From contig NZ_JYLM01000001.1 in assembly GCF_001439815.1 (NCBI RefSeq), positions 1 to 64,000 on the forward strand: a stretch of DNA of 64,000 bases. The letters run 5' to 3'. The notes under the pieces were generated by a model that did not search any database, was not told the DNA's origin, and worked only from the letters and a program-made list of their open reading frames with translations. Positions 19,371-28,062 of this stretch are shown piece after piece (position 1 is the first letter of the stretch; every line of letters begins with the position of its first letter). The translations under genes were made by a program, and so were the position numbers. The stretch comes from Pseudomonas orientalis (lineage in GTDB: Bacteria; Pseudomonadota; Gammaproteobacteria; Pseudomonadales; Pseudomonadaceae).

Positions 19371-20024
19371 ATGCATAAAGAACCCCGTAAGGTCCGTGAG
19401 TTTCGCCGCCGTGAGCAGGAAATTCTCGACACCGCACTCAAATTGTTCCTCGAACAAGGCGAAGACAGCGTCACCGTCGAGATGATCGCGGATGCCGTGG
19501 GTATCGGCAAAGGCACGATCTACAAGCACTTCAAGTCCAAGGCCGAGATTTACCTGCGCTTGATGCTCGACTATGAGCGTGACTTGAACGAGCTGCTGCA
19601 TTCAGCCGATGTCGACAAGGACAAAGAGGCCCTGTCCCGCGCCTATTTCGAGTTCCGCATGCGCGATCCCCAGCGCTACCGCCTGTTTGACCGCCTGGAA
19701 GAAAAGGTCGTCAAGGGCCATCAGGTGCCGGAAATGGTCGAGGAACTGCACAAGATCCGTGCCTCCAACTTCGAACGCCTGACTTTGCTGATCAAGGGGC
19801 GTATCAGCGAAGGCAAGCTCGAAGATGTGCCTCCGTACTTCCACTACTGCGCCGCCTGGGCGCTGGTGCATGGCGCCGTGGCGCTGTATCACTCGCCGTT
19901 CTGGAGCAATGTGCTGGAAGACCAGGAAGGGTTCTTCCAGTTCCTGATGGACATTGGCGTGCGCATGGGCAACAAGCGCAAGCACAGTGCCGAGCCGCCG
20001 TCCGTGGAATCGCCGTCCACCTGA
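19371..20024 (+). CDS. TetR/AcrR-family transcriptional regulator
   Basis: 217 residues. N-terminal helix-turn-helix (about 14-60) with VTVEMIADAVGIGKGTIYKHF; the C-terminal ligand/dimer domain is all-helical and ends in a basic, Ser-rich tail. Same position as P. aeruginosa PA2957, near tatD and the DUF4823/DUF1285 genes. No clear Shine-Dalgarno sequence precedes the ATG. Ligand and targets unknown. Confidence 0.9.
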   Translation: MHKEPRKVREFRRREQEILDTALKLFLEQGEDSVTVEMIADAVGIGKGTIYKHFKSKAEIYLRLMLDYERDLNELLHSADVDKDKEALSRAYFEFRMRDPQRYRLFDRLEEKVVKGHQVPEMVEELHKIRASNFERLTLLIKGRISEGKLEDVPPYFHYCAAWALVHGAVALYHSPFWSNVLEDQEGFFQFLMDIGVRMGNKRKHSAEPPSVESPST

Positions 20025-20076
20025 TGATTGGCTGCCACGCGCAGTACCCCAGGAATATACTCAGGCAAGGACCCTT

Positions 20077-20108
20077 GCTAAAAGCTGATTTATCAGTCAG
20101 CTTTTAGC
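20077..20108. repeat. Perfect 12-bp inverted repeat before moaA
   Basis: GCTAAAAGCTGA and TCAGCTTTTAGC flank an 8-bp centre, 33-64 bp upstream of the moaA start. There is no T tract after it, so it is more likely an operator or leader hairpin than a terminator, although it may also slow read-through from the TetR gene. Confidence 0.6.
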
Positions 20109-20140
20109 GCGCCCCGATTCATCCTCTGCCGGAGTGGTTC

Positions 20141-21109
20141 ATGATCGTTGATCGTCAAGGCAGGCGATTTCGCAATTTGCGGATCAGCCTGACCTCAGCC
20201 TGCAATTACGCCTGTACCTATTGCGTGCCCAACGGCAAGCGGCTGGTGGCTGCCCAGGACGAACTCTCGGCCCAGGCCATGGCGCGAGGCGTGGCTTACC
20301 TGATCGAAGCGGCCGGCATCGAGCGCCTGCGGATTACCGGCGGTGAGCCGCTGGTGAGTCCCAAGCTGGAAGCCTTCATGGGCGCCGTAGGGCAGATGGG
20401 GCTCAGCGATATCAGCCTGACCACCAACGGCCAGTTGCTGGCGCGCAAGCTGCCGCTGCTGGTGGACGCCGGTATCCGGCGCATCAACGTGTCCCTCGAC
20501 ACCCTGGATGCCGACGCCTTCCGCAGTATCGCCCGCGGTGGCGACCTGGCCACCGTGCTCGAGGGCATGGACCAGGCCCGCGCGGCCGGGATCAAGATCA
20601 AGGTCAATATGGTGCCCTTGCGCGGCCAGAACCTGGACCAGGTGATGCCGCTGCTCGATTACTGCCTGGCCCGGGGCTACGAGCTGCGCTTTATCGAATT
20701 GATGCGCATGGGGCATCTGGCGAAAGACTCCAACGCCTTCCTGCAGCAGTTTGTGAGCCTGCAACAATTGCTCAGCCTGATCGGCGAACAGCATGAATAC
20801 CTGCAAGCCAATGCGCCCGTCGACGCGACGGCGGTGCGCTATGAAGTGCCGGGCAAGGGTTTCTTTGGTGTGATCGCCAATGAAAGCGTGCCGTTCTGCC
20901 GCACCTGTTCACGGTTGCGGCTGTCGTCTACGGGGTGGTTGCATGGTTGCCTGTCTTCGAGCAATCGTCACTATGTCGGCGACCTGCTGGACCAGCCGCG
21001 CCATCAGGCACTGCCGGCGCTGCAAGGTCTGCTGATGAAGGCCCTGGGCGACAAGCAGGAAGTGGCCTTCTCGGGAGGCGCGACGGTGATGAAGATCATT
21101 GGCGGCTAA
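20141..21109 (+). CDS. moaA: GTP 3',8-cyclase MoaA (molybdenum cofactor synthesis)
   Basis: 322-residue radical SAM enzyme catalysing the first step of molybdopterin synthesis. The N-terminal cluster motif is CNYACTYC, followed by ITGGEPL; the second [4Fe-4S] cluster is in CRTCSRLRLSSTGWLHGC, with the expected C-x2-C-x13-C spacing. It ends in the conserved double glycine (MKIIGG). The sequence is a shortened, divergent MoaA paralogue; pseudomonads often carry two. No other moa gene is adjacent. Confidence 0.88.
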   Translation: MIVDRQGRRFRNLRISLTSACNYACTYCVPNGKRLVAAQDELSAQAMARGVAYLIEAAGIERLRITGGEPLVSPKLEAFMGAVGQMGLSDISLTTNGQLLARKLPLLVDAGIRRINVSLDTLDADAFRSIARGGDLATVLEGMDQARAAGIKIKVNMVPLRGQNLDQVMPLLDYCLARGYELRFIELMRMGHLAKDSNAFLQQFVSLQQLLSLIGEQHEYLQANAPVDATAVRYEVPGKGFFGVIANESVPFCRTCSRLRLSSTGWLHGCLSSSNRHYVGDLLDQPRHQALPALQGLLMKALGDKQEVAFSGGATVMKIIGG

Positions 21110-21133
21110 CTTCTTTCAATGTGGATGGCGGTC

Positions 21134-21230
21134 TGTAGGAGCGAGCTTGCTCGCGAAAAACGTCAACGATGACGCGCGCCTTCTGAATGAGCGGTGCCTG
21201 TGGGTTTTCGCGAGCAAGCTCGCTCCTACA
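21134..21230. repeat. REPIN, GGAGCGAGCTTGCTCGCG type, with adjacent half REP
   Basis: Inverted arms TGTAGGAGCGAGCTTGCTCG and complement, 97 bp. At 21238-21260 follows a decayed half of the other REP type (GCTTGCTCCCTCCCACATTT), an arrangement also seen at the nested loci at 51634 and 63196. Confidence 0.88.
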
Positions 21231-21334
21231 GGGCATCAGGGCTTGCTCCCTCCCACATTTAAATCAAGCTGGCGCAGATTCTGCATCTCACGCCCATTCG
21301 CCGGTTTTCCGTCACCGGCCTCTGGAGGAATAGG

Positions 21335-21940
21335 ATGCGTAGTCTGGTTTTGTTGCTGGCGTCGTTGGCACTCAGTGGTTGCATGACCGTCAGCGATATG
21401 GCCGAAGGCACCCGCTATCAGATGAGCGACGCCGGCTTGCTCGACCACAGTGATACGCGCCGCACCGCTTCAATTCGTGTGCAGCCGGACTCCTTTATCT
21501 TTATTGCCCAGGGCGCTTTCGTGCCGCCTGGCAGCGCGTATCCGCGTCCGAACGTGGTGGCCGAGGAAGCCTTCAACGGCTTCGTTGAATATTTCCCCAT
21601 GGTGCGCCGCGCCCGTCAGCCCGAAGGCCTCGAACAGGCCATGGCCGAAGCGCGCGCGGCGGGGGCTCATTACCTGCTGTATTGCCGTTTTGCGGCAGCC
21701 GATGACCGTATCGGCAACGCCGACGAGTGGACCGACCAGCAAGCCCTGGACCGCCTCGGCCTGGACAGCGGCGTGATCCAGATCATGTTGATCGAGACCA
21801 GTACCCAGTATTTGATTGATACTGCACGCATTCGCAGTCGTGGCGGTTTACTGACGTTCCACGACAACACGCCACAAGATCTGATTGCCCGGCCCCTGGC
21901 CCAGTACGCCCGAGGCTTGCTCGGCATGAGCAATCAGTAA
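21335..21940 (+). CDS. DUF4823 family lipoprotein
   Basis: 201 residues with a lipoprotein signal peptide (lipobox LSGC, Cys at about 16). Pseudomonas-type DUF4823 protein, probably anchored in the outer membrane. Stop and next start are 15 nt apart with the DUF1285 gene, forming a conserved pair near the TetR gene in Pseudomonas. Ribosome binding site GGAGGAA. Function unknown. Confidence 0.75.
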   Translation: MRSLVLLLASLALSGCMTVSDMAEGTRYQMSDAGLLDHSDTRRTASIRVQPDSFIFIAQGAFVPPGSAYPRPNVVAEEAFNGFVEYFPMVRRARQPEGLEQAMAEARAAGAHYLLYCRFAAADDRIGNADEWTDQQALDRLGLDSGVIQIMLIETSTQYLIDTARIRSRGGLLTFHDNTPQDLIARPLAQYARGLLGMSNQ

Positions 21941-21955
21941 GCCTGAGGAGACCCC

Positions 21956-22516
21956 ATGACCGATACCGCCAAAGCCAATGATCTGTTGGCGCAACTGCCC
22001 AAAGGCAAAGGGCCGGCGCCGGTGCATCTATGGAACCCGGATTTCTGCGGCCATATCGACATGCGCATCGCCCGCGACGGCACCTGGTTCTATCAGGGCA
22101 CGCCTATCGGGCGCAAACCCATGGTCAAGTTGTTCTCCAACATCATCCGCCGCGATGGCGATGATTATTTCCTGATCACACCGGTGGAAAAGGTCGGCAT
22201 CACTGTGGATGACGCGCCGTTTGTCGCCGTCACGCTTGAGGTGCAAGGGCAGGGTGAGGGCCAGGTACTGCGGTTTACCACCAACGTCGACGAACAGATC
22301 GAGGCCGGCCCTGAGCATCCGCTGCGGGTGGTGATCGATCCGCTCACCGAGGAACCGGCGCCTTATCTGCGGGTGCGCAGCAATCTCGAAGCTCTGGTGC
22401 ACCGCAACGCGTTTTACCAATTGGTCGAGCTGGCCGTGAGCCGTCCGATCAACGGTCAGAACTGGCTTGGCGTATGGAGCAGCGGGGAGTTTTTCCCGAT
22501 TGGCCTGGAGCCCTGA
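21956..22516 (+). CDS. DUF1285 family protein
   Basis: 186 residues, cytoplasmic, beta-rich. HLWNPDFCGHIDMRIARDGTW and YQGTPIGRKPMVKLFS are the hallmark segments of DUF1285. Structures of the family exist but the role is unknown. In P. aeruginosa order the ETF genes come soon after; here about 16 kb of accessory genes intervene. Confidence 0.82.
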   Translation: MTDTAKANDLLAQLPKGKGPAPVHLWNPDFCGHIDMRIARDGTWFYQGTPIGRKPMVKLFSNIIRRDGDDYFLITPVEKVGITVDDAPFVAVTLEVQGQGEGQVLRFTTNVDEQIEAGPEHPLRVVIDPLTEEPAPYLRVRSNLEALVHRNAFYQLVELAVSRPINGQNWLGVWSSGEFFPIGLEP

Positions 22517-22585
22517 GGCCTGGTTTTCGATCTCCCTGAATAATTCGCTTGCTGGAGACAGCGCCTTTCGGGTATCAATTTGTAC

Positions 22586-23299
22586 ATGATTAGACATGTT
22601 CGATTCGATAAGAAAAAACGCGTCGTCGACGAGCTCATCCGCCGTATCGAGGGTGGGGTGATGGCCGACGGTTTCCTGTTGCCGGGTGAGCATCAACTGG
22701 CCGAAGAGTTTGCGGTCAGTCGTGGCACGCTGCGCGAAGCGCTGGCCGAGCTCAAGCGGCGTAACTATATCGCCACCCAGAGCGGTGTCGGCTCAATCGT
22801 CACGTTTGACGGCATGGGGCTCGACCAGCGTCATGGTTGGGCCCAGGCCCTGGCGGACACCGGCGCGCAAGTCAGCACCGAGGTGCTGCGCTTCGAAGCG
22901 GTGACACGCCCGGACCTGTTCAGCCGTTTCGGCAGCGAGCAGTTCATTGCCCTCGATCGCCTGCGGCGCACCGCCGATGGGACGGCGGTGTCGCTGGAGC
23001 GCTCGCTGATGCCGGCCACCGGCGACTTGGAAAGCCTGCCGCGCATCGGCCTGATCGACCATTCCCTGACCATCACCCTGGCAGCCTACGGCTATGTGGG
23101 CGCCTCGGGTGATCAATGGATCGGCGCCGAGGCCCTGAGCGATGACGACGCCCAGTTACTCGGTCGTCCGGCCGGCACGGTATTTCTCAAGGCCTCGCGC
23201 ACCACCTATGACCGTCGCGAGCGTTTCATGGAGCATGTTGAAAGCTTGCTTGACCCTGTGCACTTTCGTTTGCACCTGCAATTCGGGGCGTCCAAATGA
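22586..23299 (+). CDS. GntR-family regulator with UTRA domain (YegW-like)
   Basis: 237 residues. Winged helix-turn-helix at 10-70 (LPGEHQLAEEFAVSRGTLREALAELKRRNYI, quoted in part: EFAVSRGTLREALAEL), then a UTRA effector-binding domain. Its stop overlaps the next gene by 4 bp (ATGA), so it is in one operon with the ADP-ribosylglycohydrolase-like gene, the permease and the kinase. E. coli yegW-yegV-yegU-yegT is a similar set. It probably controls this operon in response to the transported compound. Confidence 0.88.
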   Translation: MIRHVRFDKKKRVVDELIRRIEGGVMADGFLLPGEHQLAEEFAVSRGTLREALAELKRRNYIATQSGVGSIVTFDGMGLDQRHGWAQALADTGAQVSTEVLRFEAVTRPDLFSRFGSEQFIALDRLRRTADGTAVSLERSLMPATGDLESLPRIGLIDHSLTITLAAYGYVGASGDQWIGAEALSDDDAQLLGRPAGTVFLKASRTTYDRRERFMEHVESLLDPVHFRLHLQFGASK

Positions 23300-24309
23300 C
23301 TGCTGAAATCCGCGCGCTCGGCGCGTTTTATGGCCTGGCCCTGGGCGATGCGCTGGGCATGCCCACCCAATCCCTGAGCCGTGAGCAGGTCCGGCAGCGC
23401 TTCGGCGCCATCACCGCCCTGGAAGATGCCGGCCCCCACCAGCCCATCGCGCCAGATATGCCCGCCGGTTCCATCACCGATGACACCGAGCAGGCGATCC
23501 TGGTCGGTGAGTTGTTGGTGGAAGGCCGCGGCATGATCGAGCCCGGCGTACTCGCCCGACGCCTGATCGACTGGGAAGCGGCCATGCGCGCCAAGGGTTC
23601 CCAGGACCTGCTCGGGCCGTCCACCAAGCGGGCGATCGATATGATCCTGGCGGGGCACACCCCCGAAGAGTCCGGGCGCTATGGCACCACCAATGGCGCG
23701 GCCATGCGCATCACGCCGGTGGGCATCGCCGCCGATGTCAGCGACCCGGTACGGTTTATCCAGGCAGTGATCCAGGCCTGCCAGGTCACCCATAACACCA
23801 GCCTGGGCATTGCCAGCGCGGCGGCGGTCGCGGCGGTGGTCTCGGCCGGTATCAACGGCGTGGACCTGGGCGAAGCGCTGAACATCGGTACCCAGGTTGC
23901 GCAACAGGCCGAACATCACGGCCACTGGGTTGCCGGCGGACGCATGTCCACCCGCATCAGTTGGGCACGCACCCTGAGCGTCGGCAGCGGCGATACCGTC
24001 CTGTTCACCGACTTGCTCTATGAGTTGATTGGTACCTCTGTCGCTTCCCAGGAGTCGGTGGTGGTGTCGTTCGCCCTCGCCCAGCAGGTTGCGTCGGGCG
24101 ATATGAACGCTTTCGAAGCGTTGTGCCTGGCCGCGAGCCTGGGCGGCGACACCGACACCATCGCCGCGATCCTCGGCGCCATGCTCGGCGCCTGTCTGGG
24201 GATGCAGTGCTGGCCCGGGCCGCTGATCGAGCAGGTCAAACAGGTCAACAGCCTGGATCTGCAAGGGCTGGTTCAGGACCTGCTCGCCTTGCGCCAGGCC
24301 TCACGTTGA
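23296..24309 (+). CDS. ADP-ribosylglycohydrolase family protein (YegU-like)
   Basis: 337 residues. DraG/ARH-type fold with metal-binding motifs GLALGDALGMP (N-terminus), SITDDTEQA and LGGDTDTIAAILGAMLGA (C-terminus). The family removes ADP-ribose from proteins or small molecules, or cleaves other N-glycosidic bonds. Sitting between a GntR regulator, an NCS1 permease and a ribokinase-like enzyme, it more likely hydrolyses an imported nucleoside-like glycoside than a modified protein; that is inference. Confidence 0.87.
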   Translation: MTAEIRALGAFYGLALGDALGMPTQSLSREQVRQRFGAITALEDAGPHQPIAPDMPAGSITDDTEQAILVGELLVEGRGMIEPGVLARRLIDWEAAMRAKGSQDLLGPSTKRAIDMILAGHTPEESGRYGTTNGAAMRITPVGIAADVSDPVRFIQAVIQACQVTHNTSLGIASAAAVAAVVSAGINGVDLGEALNIGTQVAQQAEHHGHWVAGGRMSTRISWARTLSVGSGDTVLFTDLLYELIGTSVASQESVVVSFALAQQVASGDMNAFEALCLAASLGGDTDTIAAILGAMLGACLGMQCWPGPLIEQVKQVNSLDLQGLVQDLLALRQASR

Positions 24310-24363
24310 TCCGCATTGAAGCTTTGCCACAACCATAACAATACAGGCACCAGGAGCACCCTC

Positions 24364-25830
24364 ATGAGCAGCACGTCTTCCGGCCAGAGCGCCGGGCAAT
24401 TGGAAACGCGCGGCATCGAGCCGGTCCCGGAAGGCGAGTGCAACGGGCACCCGCTGCAGCTGTTCTGGGTCTGGTTCGCGGCCAATATCAGCATCCTCGG
24501 TTTGCCGCTGGGTGCCACGCTGGTTGCGTTTCGGGGCCTGGCCATCTGGCAGGCAATCATCGTCGCAATCCTCGGCGCGGCCGGTTCCTTCGCGGTGGTG
24601 GGCATTATTTCCATCGCCGGTCGCCGTGGCCGCGCGCCCAGCCTGACCTTGTCCCGCGCCATCTTCGGCGTGCGCGGCAATATCGGGCCGACCCTGGTGT
24701 CGCTGATGTCGCGCCTGGGCTGGGAAACGGTCAACACCACCACGGCCGCGTTCGTGTTGCTGTCGCTGTGCTCGATCCTGTTCGGTTCCCCGGTAGAGGC
24801 GAAAAGCGCACCGGTGCTCACCCTGATCTTCATTGCCCTCTTCGTGCTGCTGACCCTGGCCGTTTCCGGCCTGGGCCATGCCACCTTGCTGGTGATCCAG
24901 AAATGGGCCACCTACGTGTTCGGCGCGCTGAACATCCTGGTGGGCGGCTTTCTCTGCGCCACCATCGACTGGAGCGCGGTATTCAACGCCACCCCGGCGC
25001 CGCTGAGCGCCATGATCATCGGCGTCGGCACCATGGCGGCCGGTACCGGTATCGGCTGGGCCAATGCCGGTGCCGATATGTCGCGTTACCAGCACCGCAG
25101 CGTCACGGCAGTGCGCCTGGTGGCTTCCGCCGCGTTCGGCGCGGGCATACCGCTGGTGTTGCTGATCACCCTCGGTGGCCTGCTGTCGGTGGGTAACAAC
25201 GACCTGGCCTCGGCCACGGATCCGATCATTGCGATCCGCGACATGCTGCCGACCTGGATGGCGGTGCCGTACCTGATCACCGCGTTCGGCGGGCTGCTGT
25301 TGTCGAACAACCTGTCGGTGTATTCAGCCGGCCTCACCACCCTGACCCTGGGCTTGAAGGTCAAGCGCGTGCACGCGGTGATCGTCGATATCGTGGCGAT
25401 TTTTGCCGGCTCCATTTACTTCATGCTGATCGCCGACAGTTTCTACGGTCCGTTCATTACCTTCATCTCCTTGCTGGCAGTACCGATTACCGCCTGGGTG
25501 GGGATTTTCGTGGTCGACCTGATCCACCGTCATTACTACAGCCCCACGGATTTGCTGGATGTCAGCCCGAGCAGCGCCTATTGGTATCGCGGCGGTGTGG
25601 AATGGCGCGCCTTTGGCGCCTGGGCGCTGGCCATTGTGCTGGGGTTCAGCTTCACCACCATCGGCACCACCGCCGACAACATCTGGTTTGCCGGGCCGTT
25701 GTCCGATTCCTGGCTGGGCCATAACGGCCTCGGCTGGATTGTCACTTTCCTGGTGGCCGGCGGCGTATATGCCGTACTGGGCGGCGCTGCCGATCGACGT
25801 TCGGCGCCAGTCGAGCGCGCCAATGTCTAG
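24364..25830 (+). CDS. NCS1-family permease (cytosine/purine/allantoin type)
   Basis: 488 residues, about 12 membrane segments. The start MSSTSSGQSAGQLETRG has an AGGAG ribosome binding site. ANISILGLPLGATL, LSRAIFGVRGNIGP and GWANAGADMSRYQ are NCS1 features. Overlaps the kinase gene by 8 bp. In E. coli the matching cluster has an MFS nucleoside transporter (YegT), so the carrier differs while the enzymes match. Confidence 0.9.
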   Translation: MSSTSSGQSAGQLETRGIEPVPEGECNGHPLQLFWVWFAANISILGLPLGATLVAFRGLAIWQAIIVAILGAAGSFAVVGIISIAGRRGRAPSLTLSRAIFGVRGNIGPTLVSLMSRLGWETVNTTTAAFVLLSLCSILFGSPVEAKSAPVLTLIFIALFVLLTLAVSGLGHATLLVIQKWATYVFGALNILVGGFLCATIDWSAVFNATPAPLSAMIIGVGTMAAGTGIGWANAGADMSRYQHRSVTAVRLVASAAFGAGIPLVLLITLGGLLSVGNNDLASATDPIIAIRDMLPTWMAVPYLITAFGGLLLSNNLSVYSAGLTTLTLGLKVKRVHAVIVDIVAIFAGSIYFMLIADSFYGPFITFISLLAVPITAWVGIFVVDLIHRHYYSPTDLLDVSPSSAYWYRGGVEWRAFGAWALAIVLGFSFTTIGTTADNIWFAGPLSDSWLGHNGLGWIVTFLVAGGVYAVLGGAADRRSAPVERANV

Positions 25831-26740
25831 ATTGCTGCACACCGGCCAGGTCATCGTCGACCTGGTCATGGCTCTCGATAGCTTGCCGGCGAGCGGGGGC
25901 GATGTGTTGGCCAGGTCCGCCAGTTTCGAAGCCGGCGGTGGCTTCAACGTGATGGCCGCTGCACGGCGCAATGGCCTGCCGGTGGTCTACCTGGGGCGTC
26001 ACGGCAGCGGCCGCTTTGGTGACCTGGCCCGCGCGGCGATGCAGGCAGAAGGTATTGAAATGGCACTGCCGGCCAGCGGCGGCCAGGACACCGGTGTGTG
26101 CGTGTCCCTGACCGAAGCCACCACGGAGCGCACGTTCATTTCCCATCTCGGCGCCGAGGGAGAGCTGAGTGCCGAGGACTTGGCCCACGCAGTGCCGCGC
26201 AGCGATGACTTTGTATATGTCAGCGGTTACAGCCTGCTGCTTGAGGGCAAGGCGCAGGCGTTGATCGACTGGTTGCTGGCGCTGCCGCGCGAGATCGTGG
26301 TGGTGTTCGATCCAGGCCCGCTGGTCAAGGCGCCGGACTCGGCCTTGATGCGCGCGCTGTTGCCGCGTATCGATATCTGGACCAGCAATGGTCCTGAAGC
26401 GCTGGCGTTTACCGGTGCACCGGACATCGCCGCTGCGCTGCCCGCGTTGAGTCGGCACCTGCCCGCCAACACGCTGTTGGTGGTGCGCGATGGGCCGAAT
26501 GGATGCTGGGTGGGGCGTGTGGGGAGCATTGAGCACGTGCCGGGCTTCAAGGTGCAGGCGGTGGACAGCAATGGCGCGGGGGATGCGCATGCAGGGGTAT
26601 TTATCGCCGGACTGGCGAACGGCTTGAACCCCGCCGAGGCGGCGCGTCGAGCGAATGCAGCGGCGGCATTGGCGGTGACACACTGGGGACCGGCGACTTC
26701 CCCTGGCACTGCTGAAGTCGATGCACTGCTCGCTGAATAA
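25823..26740 (+). CDS. PfkB-family carbohydrate kinase (YegV-like)
   Basis: 305 residues, ribokinase fold. N-terminal substrate segment with GGGFNVMAAARRNG, and the C-terminal PfkB signature DSNGAGDAHAGVFIAGLA with the catalytic Asp; note Asn in place of the usual Thr at DTTGAGD. Last gene of the GntR-glycohydrolase-permease-kinase operon. Probably phosphorylates the sugar released by the glycohydrolase. Confidence 0.9.
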   Translation: MSRLLHTGQVIVDLVMALDSLPASGGDVLARSASFEAGGGFNVMAAARRNGLPVVYLGRHGSGRFGDLARAAMQAEGIEMALPASGGQDTGVCVSLTEATTERTFISHLGAEGELSAEDLAHAVPRSDDFVYVSGYSLLLEGKAQALIDWLLALPREIVVVFDPGPLVKAPDSALMRALLPRIDIWTSNGPEALAFTGAPDIAAALPALSRHLPANTLLVVRDGPNGCWVGRVGSIEHVPGFKVQAVDSNGAGDAHAGVFIAGLANGLNPAEAARRANAAAALAVTHWGPATSPGTAEVDALLAE

Positions 26741-26752
26741 ACACCAATCAAA

Positions 26753-26782
26753 ATGTGGAAGGGAGCAAGCCCCCTCCCACAT
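26753..26782. repeat. Single compact REP hairpin
   Basis: ATGTGGAAGGGAGCAAGCCC continuing to CCTCCCACAT: the ends of a GGGGGCTTGCCCCC-type REPIN with the central part missing, 30 bp, between convergent genes. Confidence 0.7.
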
Positions 26783-26794
26783 TTGGAACTCTAT

Positions 26795-27175
26795 TCAGCC
26801 GGCCTTGCGCAGCGCCTGGATTAGCTCATCCTTGCGCATGCTCGAACGCCCGGGAATATTCCTGGCCCGCGCTTCCTTCATCAGGCTTTCCTTGGCTTGC
26901 GTTCCAAGCGACGCACGACTGCCGCGAGGATGCCCCTCACGGCTGGCGGCTGCGCGCTTGGCCGAATCCTGCCGGTCCTGGGTTTTCTTTGCCGGCGCCT
27001 TGCGCTGACCGGACCCGCCGGCTTTTTCGCCGCCGCCGGACTGCTTGTTGACGGTGGCCCAAGCACGGGCTTCGGCTTCGTCCTTGGACACGCCCTTGTG
27101 CTCATAACTGTCTTCGATATGAGCGGCCTTGCGTTTCTGTTCAGGGGTGTATTTGGCTTTGCTTCCACGAGGCAT
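26795..27175 (-). CDS. Basic protein with Rho N-terminal-like (SAP-type) C-terminus
   Basis: 126 residues, strongly basic. The N-terminal half (MPRGSKAKYTPEQKRKAAHI) resembles proteins annotated as plasmid stabilisation proteins in Pseudomonas; a Gly/Lys-rich linker follows, and the C-terminus (LMKEARARNIPGRSSMRKDE) is a Rho-N/SAP helix-extension-helix fold likely to bind nucleic acid. Often found with stress-response genes. Followed in the same direction by no other gene; the 88-residue gene is upstream. Confidence 0.7.
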   Translation of the reverse strand: MPRGSKAKYTPEQKRKAAHIEDSYEHKGVSKDEAEARAWATVNKQSGGGEKAGGSGQRKAPAKKTQDRQDSAKRAAASREGHPRGSRASLGTQAKESLMKEARARNIPGRSSMRKDELIQALRKAG

Positions 27176-27223
27176 CGCTAAAACTCCTTCTGGCCCCGGT
27201 CGCAGGGCCAGACCAGAAATGAA

Positions 27224-27490
27224 TCACTGCGCGCCTTGACCTTCAAGCTTGCGCGCTTCATCCACACCCGACGCGGTCAATTTGATCGGCAGGTTCAACG
27301 AGTATTCACCGGCGTCGTCGGTGGCCACATTCCCGTCCCTGATCAGCCCACGGTCCTGCAGGAACGCCAAGACACTGGCGACTTCTTTTTCACCGCGGTA
27401 GTTATCCAGCACCTCCTTGCCCAAACCTTGCGGATGAGCGTGCAGCAGGCGGGTGAGGACTTCCTTTTCAAGGTCTCTATCGACGTTCAT
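27224..27490 (-). CDS. Conserved hypothetical protein, winged-helix-like
   Basis: 88 residues, with GLGKEVLDNYRGEKEVASVL followed by a DGEYSLNL-like wing (TDDAGEYSLNL), suggesting a small winged-helix fold. In a run of three minus-strand small genes. Function unknown. Confidence 0.65.
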   Translation of the reverse strand: MNVDRDLEKEVLTRLLHAHPQGLGKEVLDNYRGEKEVASVLAFLQDRGLIRDGNVATDDAGEYSLNLPIKLTASGVDEARKLEGQGAQ

Positions 27491-27532
27491 GTGTACCTCT
27501 TCACTGGGAAATGATCGGGTGTCGAGCGTGCA

Positions 27533-27871
27533 TCAAGGTGCAGGTTGTTTCGGTGCACCCGGCAGGTTCGAATCGTCGCCCTTATTGACCTTCGGCTCAT
27601 TGACCGATGGGCCCATTTTGCCGTTGCCGACTGCAGCCGGCGCCTGGCGCTGGGTATCGTGGCCCTGGGTGTGCGGATCGGCGGCGTTGGTGTTGTCGAT
27701 GATCGCGCCGCCGTTGGTGTCGAGGCCGGTGCCCATGGACTTCTGCGATTCGGTGGTCGCGTCAGGCGTCGGATCGGTTGGACCGGTCGACGAGGTGGCG
27801 GCAAACGCGCTCAGCGACGCGGCAGACAGCAGGCCAGTGAGGGCCAGGGCAGCAAACTTGGAATTTTTCAT
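27533..27871 (-). CDS. Small exported protein of unknown function
   Basis: 112 residues with a cleavable signal peptide (MKNSKFAALALTGLLSAASL, cut near AFA-AT). The mature part is low-complexity, rich in Pro, Asp, Asn, Gly and Thr, without Cys. Such proteins are common near general stress genes in Pseudomonas; role unknown. Confidence 0.7.
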   Translation of the reverse strand: MKNSKFAALALTGLLSAASLSAFAATSSTGPTDPTPDATTESQKSMGTGLDTNGGAIIDNTNAADPHTQGHDTQRQAPAAVGNGKMGPSVNEPKVNKGDDSNLPGAPKQPAP

Positions 27872-28062
27872 GAGGGTGTCTCCATATGATTAATGTCCTT
27901 ACCCTTGATTGGTCAGCCGCACTTTGCTGTTTGTGCCTTGATGGCGACGAACGGTCTTACGCGGTCTGTAAGATTTTATGTAGTCGCGAGGAGGAAATTG
28001 CGCTGCAATCAGTCATCAAAGCGTCTTAGTATGTGGGCTTTGAACTTGCCCAAGGCGCGCCC

